A stretch of DNA of 64,000 nucleotides, taken from contig NZ_FNOK01000036.1 in NCBI RefSeq assembly GCF_900106995.1, forward strand, positions 1-64,000, given 5' to 3'. This stretch comes from Saccharopolyspora shandongensis (GTDB lineage Bacteria > Actinomycetota > Actinomycetes > Mycobacteriales > Pseudonocardiaceae). The notes beneath the pieces were generated by a model. The model did no database searches and was not told the origin of the DNA. It saw nothing but the letters and a program-made list of their open reading frames with translations. A program made the translations under genes and the position numbers. This document shows, one piece after another, positions 59,250 through 64,000 of this stretch; within the stretch, counting starts at the first letter, position 1, and every line of letters begins with the position of its first letter.

Positions 59250-60629
59250 TTGCGACAGGGACGAACCGGCGGCGCGGTGCTCGCGCTGGCCTGCGCGGCG
59301 CAGCTGATGGTCGTGCTCGACGTCTCGGTGATCAACGTCGCGCTCCCGTCGATCCAGGCCGAGCTGGGCTTCACCCCCGAATCCCTGCAGTGGGTGGCGA
59401 ACGGCTACCTGCTGACCTTCGGCGGATTCCTGCTGCTGGGCGGGCGATTGGCCGACCTGCACGGCCGGCGGCGGATCTTCCTGGCCGGGCTCGCGGCGTT
59501 CTCCGCGGCGAGCCTGGTGGGCGGCTTGGCCACCGGCCCCGCCGCGCTGATCGCCGCCCGCGCCGCGCAAGGGCTCGGCGCGGCGGTGCTCGCCCCGGCG
59601 ACCCTCAGCATGGTGACGACGACGTTCGCCGAAGGTCCACATCGGACGCGAGCGCTGGCGACCTGGACCGCGGTCAGCGTGGCGGGCGGCGCCGCGGGCA
59701 ATCTCGTCGGCGGCGCCCTCACCGAGTTCCTGTCCTGGCGGGCCACCTTGCTGATCAACGTGCCGATCGGCGCGCTGGCGCTGATCTCCGCGGCCCGCGT
59801 GCTTGCCGCCGACCGTCCTCTCGCGGCGCGCGAGACGCGCCTGGACCTGCCCGGTTCGATCCTCGCCACCGCGGGCCTCACCTGCCTGACCTACGGCGTC
59901 ACGAACGTCCCGCTCGGCTGGACCGCCCCGCAGACCCTGGTGCCGCTCGCCACCGGAGTCGCCGCGCTGGTGCTCTTCACGGTGGTCGAAAGCCGATTCG
60001 CGGCCTCCCCGCTGGTGCCGCCGCAGCTGTTCCGGAATCGTTCGATCGCCGCGGGCAACGCGGTGATGTTGCTGGTAGGAGCGTGCTTCCAGGCGCCGAT
60101 GTGGTACTTCCTCACGCTCTACATGCAGGACGTGCTGCACTACACCGCCCTGCAAACGGGCCTCGGCTTCCTGCCGCACACCCTCGTGACCATCGCGGCC
60201 GGACGGCTCCTCACGCCCTGGCTGATGCGCCACGCCAGCGGCCGAACCTTGATCGTCGCCGGCGCGCTGATCGCCGCGGCCGGGTTCGTGTGGCAGAGCC
60301 GCATCGACGCGGACAGCGGATACCTGGCCGGGATCCTCGGTCCGGCGATCGTCTTCTCCTTCGGCGGCGGCCTGCTGAACACGCCGCTCACGACCACGGT
60401 CACCGCTGGAACCGCCGCCACCGAGGCCGGTGCCGCCGCCGGTTTGATGAACACCACCAAGCAGATCGGCGGCGCCTTCGGGCTCGCCGCGCTGATCTCC
60501 ATCTCCGGCACCCAGGACCCGCAGGCACCGGTGGACTACGCGACGGCGTTCCTGGCCAGCGCGGGCATTCTCGTCGCGGCCGGTGTCGCGGCGGCGGCGC
60601 TACCGGCACGCCGCGACGGCGACCGCTGA
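59250..60629 (+). CDS. MFS multidrug exporter 1 (DHA2-like)
   Basis: A 459-aa major facilitator with about 14 hydrophobic segments. It has VVLDVSVINVALPSIQAELG near residues 22-41 (motif D1), LADLHGRRRIFLAG (motif A) and GGAAGNLVGGALTEFLSWR (motif C), typical of DHA2 exporters. The start is TTG 59250 with GGAGGG at 5 nt. It is regulated by the divergent TetR through the twin palindromes. A long inverted repeat follows. Confidence 0.88.
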   Translation: MRQGRTGGAVLALACAAQLMVVLDVSVINVALPSIQAELGFTPESLQWVANGYLLTFGGFLLLGGRLADLHGRRRIFLAGLAAFSAASLVGGLATGPAALIAARAAQGLGAAVLAPATLSMVTTTFAEGPHRTRALATWTAVSVAGGAAGNLVGGALTEFLSWRATLLINVPIGALALISAARVLAADRPLAARETRLDLPGSILATAGLTCLTYGVTNVPLGWTAPQTLVPLATGVAALVLFTVVESRFAASPLVPPQLFRNRSIAAGNAVMLLVGACFQAPMWYFLTLYMQDVLHYTALQTGLGFLPHTLVTIAAGRLLTPWLMRHASGRTLIVAGALIAAAGFVWQSRIDADSGYLAGILGPAIVFSFGGGLLNTPLTTTVTAGTAATEAGAAAGLMNTTKQIGGAFGLAALISISGTQDPQAPVDYATAFLASAGILVAAGVAAAALPARRDGDR

Positions 60630-60677
60630 GCGGCGTCGAGCCCGACGACACCGGCCCGACCCACAAGGGTGAACTTG

Positions 60678-60738
60678 GCGTTTTCGCGCGAAAACGGCGC
60701 GTCCCCTGAGGGGCGGGCGCCGTTTTCGCGCGAAAACG
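60678..60738. terminator. Long inverted repeat built from two TTTCGCGCGAAA palindromes
   Basis: CGTTTTCGCGCGAAAACG occurs at 60679-60696 and 60721-60738; each copy is itself an 18-bp palindrome, the second extending to 60718-60741. The two copies with their flanks also pair with each other over more than 20 bp, with CCCC-TGA-GGGG (60703-60713) at the tip. It lies between the convergent MFS and tetR genes. Confidence 0.7.
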
Positions 60739-60766
60739 GCGAAACCCGGGCAGGTCGCGGGCCGGA

Positions 60767-61315
60767 TCAGGCGGCGGCGTCCAGCAGCGATCGGGCAATC
60801 GCCTTGGCACGCTTGGCCGGTTCCGCCGTTCGCTCGCGCAGGGCGGTGACGTTCGCCCCGTCGATCAGCAGCATCAGCTGTTCGGCCAGCTGCCGGTGGT
60901 CGCGGTAGCCAGCCTCCACCAGCAGGCCATCCAGGAAGTCGGTGACCTCTTCCTTGTGCTCCGCCGCGACGCGGTGCGCCGCGCTGTCCGGGTCCGCCAT
61001 CTCGACCATGGTGTTGATCGAGGCGCAGCCGCGGAAGTCCGGCGCCTCGAAACGCTCCGCGAAGGCGTCGAAGACCGCCAGCGGCCCGCCGCCGCGGTTG
61101 GCGACCTCGGCCTTCAGGCCCTCCAGCACGGCGTCTGCGTAGCCGCGCAGCATGGTCACGACCAGGTCGTCCTTGCTGCCGAAGTGCCGGTAGAACGAGG
61201 CGCGGCCGACACCCGAGACGGCGACCAGCCGTTCCACTCCGACCGCCCGGATGCCCTCGGTGTAGAAGAGCTGCTCCGCGGCCTCCACCAGACGTTCTCG
61301 AGCGCGCGTTGCCAT
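60767..61315 (-). CDS. TetR-family regulator of the tandem MFS pair
   Basis: A 182-aa TetR protein. HTH near residues 27-46 reads VGVERLVAVSGVGRASFYRH with FGSKDDLV following. ATG 61315 is used. It is divergent from two overlapping MFS genes, with a twice-repeated 18-bp element between. It probably represses itself and the exporters and is released by their substrate. Confidence 0.88.
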   Translation of the reverse strand: MATRARERLVEAAEQLFYTEGIRAVGVERLVAVSGVGRASFYRHFGSKDDLVVTMLRGYADAVLEGLKAEVANRGGGPLAVFDAFAERFEAPDFRGCASINTMVEMADPDSAAHRVAAEHKEEVTDFLDGLLVEAGYRDHRQLAEQLMLLIDGANVTALRERTAEPAKRAKAIARSLLDAAA

Positions 61316-61346
61316 GCCGCCACGATATCCGAGCTTGCGCCAAAAC

Positions 61347-61391
61347 GGAAACGATCGGTACCGTCCAGTACATGGAAACGATCGGTACCGT
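61347..61391. promoter_or_regulatory. Repeated operator for the tandem MFS pair
   Basis: GGAAACGATCGGTACCGT occurs at 61347-61364 and again at 61374-61391, 27 bp apart. Each copy contains an imperfect inverted repeat (AACG/CGTT around ATCGGTAC). It lies between the divergent tetR and MFS genes and overlaps the expected promoters. Confidence 0.7.
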
Positions 61392-61405
61392 TTCGGGGAG
61401 CCTCC

Positions 61406-62581
61406 TTGACCAAGACCGCTGACCCCACCACCGGCCGCGTCCCGCTCCGGGTCGCGGTGCTGGCGCTGGGCACGTTCGCCGTGGGCACGGACGCCTTCGT
61501 CGTCGCCGGTGTCCTGCCGGAGATCTCGGCGGACCTGCAGGTGAGCATCGCCGAGGCCGGGCAGCTGGTGACCGTCTTCGCGATCGCCTACGCCGTGCTC
61601 TCGCCGGTCATGGCGACGCTAACCGGCAACTGGCCCCGCCGCCGCGTCCTGCTCACCGCGCTCGCCGTCTTCGCGGTCGGCAACATCGCCACCGCGCTCG
61701 CCCCGACCTACGGCGCGGTGCTCGCGACCCGCGTCCTCGCCGCCGCCGGCGCCTCGATGTTCACGCCGATCGCCGGGGCGACCGCCGCCGCGCTCGCCCC
61801 GGAGGACCAGCGCGCACGCGCGATCTCCCTGGTGACGCTGGGACTCACCACGTCGACCGCGCTCGGCGTGCCGATCGGCACGCTGCTCGGGACGGTCGCG
61901 ACCTGGCGCGGCACCATGTGGCTGGTCGCCGGGCTCGGCATCGCCGCAGGGATCGGCGTCGCGCTGCTCCTGCCGCCGGTTCCGACGCCGCCCGCCGCGA
62001 GCCTGCGCGAACGGCTTTCGCCGCTGGGCAACGGGAAGGTCGTCGCGATCCTGCTGACCACGGTCGCCGTGTTCACCGGGATCTTCGTGGTCAACACGTA
62101 CGTCAGCGTGGTCGTCGGCGCCGCGACCGGCGGCAGCGGCACGCTGCTGGCGGTGCTGCTGTTCCTGTCCGGTTGCGCCGGAACCGTCGGGAACCTGGTG
62201 GCCGGCGGCTGGACCGACCGGATCGGGCCGCGTCGGGTGATCGCCGCCGCGCTGGTGGTCAGCACTCTCAACTTCGCGGTGATGCCCTGGTCCGCCGCCA
62301 CCTTCGCCGGCGCGGTCGGCGCGATCGTGGTCTTCGGGCTCACCTCGTGGAGCATCACGGTGCCGCAGCAGCACCGGCTGATCGCGGCCGCACCGGCTTC
62401 GGCGCCTTTCGTCATCTCGCTCAACGCCTCCGGCGGGTACCTCGGAACCTCGCTGGCCGGCGTCATCGGCGCCGCCGCCCTGCCGCTCTCCCCTGCCGCG
62501 CTGCCCTGGGTCGCGGCGGTCTTCGTCGTCGCCGGCCTGGCGATGTCCGAGTACGCGAACCGGATCGGAGCCCGCCGATGA
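61406..62581 (+). CDS. DHA1-type MFS exporter, first of an overlapping pair
   Basis: A 391-aa major facilitator with about 12 hydrophobic segments. It has VLALGTFAVGTDAFVVAGVL near residues 16-35 and the A-motif variant ATLTGNWPRRRVLL. It belongs to the AraJ/Cmx-like branch often linked to chloramphenicol or sugar efflux. The start is TTG 61406 with GGGGAG at 5 nt. Its last codons overlap the ATG of a second MFS gene (ATGA), so both are made from one transcript under the divergent TetR. Confidence 0.87.
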   Translation: MTKTADPTTGRVPLRVAVLALGTFAVGTDAFVVAGVLPEISADLQVSIAEAGQLVTVFAIAYAVLSPVMATLTGNWPRRRVLLTALAVFAVGNIATALAPTYGAVLATRVLAAAGASMFTPIAGATAAALAPEDQRARAISLVTLGLTTSTALGVPIGTLLGTVATWRGTMWLVAGLGIAAGIGVALLLPPVPTPPAASLRERLSPLGNGKVVAILLTTVAVFTGIFVVNTYVSVVVGAATGGSGTLLAVLLFLSGCAGTVGNLVAGGWTDRIGPRRVIAAALVVSTLNFAVMPWSAATFAGAVGAIVVFGLTSWSITVPQQHRLIAAAPASAPFVISLNASGGYLGTSLAGVIGAAALPLSPAALPWVAAVFVVAGLAMSEYANRIGARR

Positions 62582-63729
62582 CATCCACAGTGGACACCCC
62601 GAGCCGGTGGGCCGTGCCGGTGCTCGGGTTCGGCACCTTCGCGGTCGGCACCTGCGAGTTCGTGCTCGCGGGCGTGCTTCCGCAGCTCAGCGACACCCTC
62701 GGGGTCTCGATGAGCACGGCGGGCCAGGTGGTGACCGCCTTCGCGCTGACGTGCGCGCTGGTCGCGCCGCTGCTCGTCGCCGCGACCGCGGGCTGGCGGC
62801 GGCGCCCGGTCCTGCTGCTCGCGGTGGCGGTCTACCTGATCGGGAACATCGCCACGGCGGTCGCGCCGTCGTTCCCGCTGGTCCTCGCGGCGCAGGTGGT
62901 CGCGGCCGCGGGGGCGGGCCTGTTCGTGCCGACGGCGGCTGTCACGGCGTCCGCGCTGGTGCCCGAAGACCGGCGAGGCCGCGCCATCGCCGCTGTGACA
63001 ACGGGTTTCACCGCCGCGACCGCGTTGGGCGCGCCGCTGGGCACCGCCCTGGGCGCCGTGTCCGGCTGGCGGATGACGATGTGGTTCGTCGCCGGGCTGG
63101 CGGTGCTGGGCCTGCTGGGCGTGCTCCGACTGGTGCCGGCCGACGTGGCGGCGCCGACGCCCGAATCGCTGCGGGCCCGGTTCGCGCCGCTGGCCGACCG
63201 GCGGGTGCTGGTGGTGCTGGCGACGACGCTCATCGGCTTCACCGCCGTGTACCTGCCGTACACCTACATCGCCGCCGTGTTCGCGCCGGCCACCGCGGGG
63301 AGCGGAATCCGCCTGGCGGTGCTGATGTTCCTGCTCGGGGTGATCGGCACGATCGGCAACTTCGCGGCCGGCGGGCTGGCCGACCGGATCGGCGGGCGCA
63401 AGGTCGTCGCGCTCGCCCTGGCCTGGCTGGTGGTCAGCCTTCTCGTGCTGCCGCTGACCACCGGGAGCTTCGGCCTGGCGACGACGGAGATCGTGTTCTT
63501 CGGCATCGCGGCCTTCGCGATCACGACGCCGCAGCAGCACCGGCTGATCACGCTGTCGCCGGGCTCGGCGTCGGTGCTGGTGTCGCTCAACGCCGCGATC
63601 CTCTACCTGGCCATCGCGGCGTCCGGCATCATCGGCGCGATCGGGATCGAGTGGGCGGGCGCCCAGTACCTGGGCTTCATCGCCGCCGCCCTCGCCGCGG
63701 TGGCGCTGCTCCTGTCGCTCCGCGACTGA
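62578..63729 (+). CDS. DHA1-type MFS exporter, second of an overlapping pair
   Basis: A 383-aa major facilitator that is clearly paralogous to the preceding gene: both share ALGTFAVGT/GFGTFAVGTCEF near the start and PQQHRLI in the C-terminal half. About 12 hydrophobic segments are visible. ATG 62578 lies in an ATGA overlap with the first gene. Tandem related MFS genes in coupled frames suggest a recent duplication with divergence of substrate, or formation of a heteromeric exporter. A strong hairpin closes the unit. Confidence 0.87.
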   Translation: MTSTVDTPSRWAVPVLGFGTFAVGTCEFVLAGVLPQLSDTLGVSMSTAGQVVTAFALTCALVAPLLVAATAGWRRRPVLLLAVAVYLIGNIATAVAPSFPLVLAAQVVAAAGAGLFVPTAAVTASALVPEDRRGRAIAAVTTGFTAATALGAPLGTALGAVSGWRMTMWFVAGLAVLGLLGVLRLVPADVAAPTPESLRARFAPLADRRVLVVLATTLIGFTAVYLPYTYIAAVFAPATAGSGIRLAVLMFLLGVIGTIGNFAAGGLADRIGGRKVVALALAWLVVSLLVLPLTTGSFGLATTEIVFFGIAAFAITTPQQHRLITLSPGSASVLVSLNAAILYLAIAASGIIGAIGIEWAGAQYLGFIAAALAAVALLLSLRD

Positions 63730-63735
63730 AGGTTC

Positions 63736-63777
63736 CGGGAGTGCTTTGGGGCGCCACAACGCCCCAAAGCACTCCCG
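63736..63777 (+). terminator. 18-bp stem hairpin after the MFS pair
   Basis: CGGGAGTGCTTTGGGGCG (63736-63753) and CGCCCCAAAGCACTCCCG (63760-63777) are perfect arms around a 6-nt loop, starting 7 bp after the MFS stop. There is no T-tract. Confidence 0.8.
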
Positions 63778-63858
63778 ACCGAGCGGCGTTTCGCCTGGTC
63801 AGTACGCTCACGGCCCCGTGCCCGCAGCGGCCGAACGCCCGCGAGGGACGATCGGGGC

Positions 63859-64000
63859 ATGCAGGAGCTGTTAACCGCCGACGCCGTCGCCGGAGCCACC
63901 GATGATCTGCTTGTTCACTGGGGCGCGCAGGCGTTGACGCCGGAGTACCCGCACGAGGCCGGGTCCGCGTGGCGGCACGGCGGCGCCGTGGCCGTCTACG
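63859..64000 (+). CDS. Start of an unidentified gene, cut by window edge
   Basis: ATG 63859 opens a frame of 47 codons that runs off the window (MQELLTADAVAGATDDLLVH, then WGAQALTPEYPHEAG and AWRHGGAVAVY). The stretch resembles the N-terminus of some GNAT-type acetyltransferases but is too short to be sure. The fifth codon is TTA, the rare Leu codon read by the bldA tRNA in Streptomyces, which may make expression growth-phase dependent. Confidence 0.55.
   Translation, partial: MQELLTADAVAGATDDLLVHWGAQALTPEYPHEAGSAWRHGGAVAVY

Noticed and set aside
1-64000. tRNA, rRNA, CRISPR arrays and known riboswitches
   Set aside because: I looked at the intergenic regions on both strands and saw no cloverleaf, repeat-spacer pattern or recognised riboswitch core; weak or divergent cases could be missed by eye.

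Overview
The window is about 64 kb of very GC-rich chromosomal DNA with dense gene packing, many GTG and TTG starts, ATGA/GTGA stop-start overlaps, a conservon-type GTPase signalling cluster, PucR-, GntR- and TetR-controlled catabolic and efflux modules, and a DprE2-like epimerase. Together these point to an actinobacterium, most likely Pseudonocardiales (Saccharopolyspora- or Amycolatopsis-like). That placement is inference; no rRNA or tRNA gene, CRISPR array, origin or plasmid feature is visible.

Layout. 0-0.3 kb: left-over end of an IS3-type element. 0.6-5.8 kb: nucleoside salvage module (nucleoside hydrolase and MFS carrier on the minus strand; ribokinase, deoxyribose-phosphate aldolase and a GntR/HutC regulator on the plus strand). 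5.7-14 kb: small detoxification and stress units (AhpD-like protein with MarR, alpha/beta hydrolase, a 552-aa acidic protein, TetR with FMN reductase and a DHA2 exporter, a PhnB-like protein, a double CMD protein). 14-16.8 kb: molybdopterin oxidoreductase of the BisC type and an erythromycin-esterase remnant. 16.8-24.6 kb: a probable operon of NCS1 permease, HyuA-like ATPase, three consecutive DUF917 paralogues and a PucR regulator. 24.7-30 kb: hydrolase, PEP-mutase/ICL-type lyase with ArsR regulator, DprE2-like SDR, an AlkZ-like glycosylase and a DUF574 methyltransferase. 30-34.7 kb: conservon (CvnD, C, B, A). 35.4-37.4 kb: DUF485 protein with an ActP-like symporter. 37.9-41 kb: two small secreted proteins, a YrhK protein and a flavoprotein dehydrogenase. 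41.2-45.5 kb: tightly coupled glycosylation operon (DMT transporter, GT4, hydrolase, GT4). 46.4-53.2 kb: copper-resistance-type and other membrane proteins, GH25-LysM lysozyme, DUF4232 lipoprotein, lipase, PRC-barrel protein and polysaccharide deacetylase. 53.4-58.6 kb: an FtsK/SpoIIIE ATPase locus with small helical proteins, the best candidate for an undescribed system. 58.6-63.7 kb: two TetR-MFS efflux units, the second with two overlapping MFS genes. 63.9 kb: start of a further gene with a TTA codon.

Between genes the window is rich in structured DNA. Most convergent gene pairs with a gap carry a long hairpin without a T-tract. Two of these hairpins are clearly homologous and differ by compensatory base-pair changes. 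A second palindrome family has TTTCGCGCGAAA at its core, and a separate repeat of roughly 95 bp occurs two or three times. Palindromes sit in nearly every divergent regulator-target gap and make clean operator candidates.
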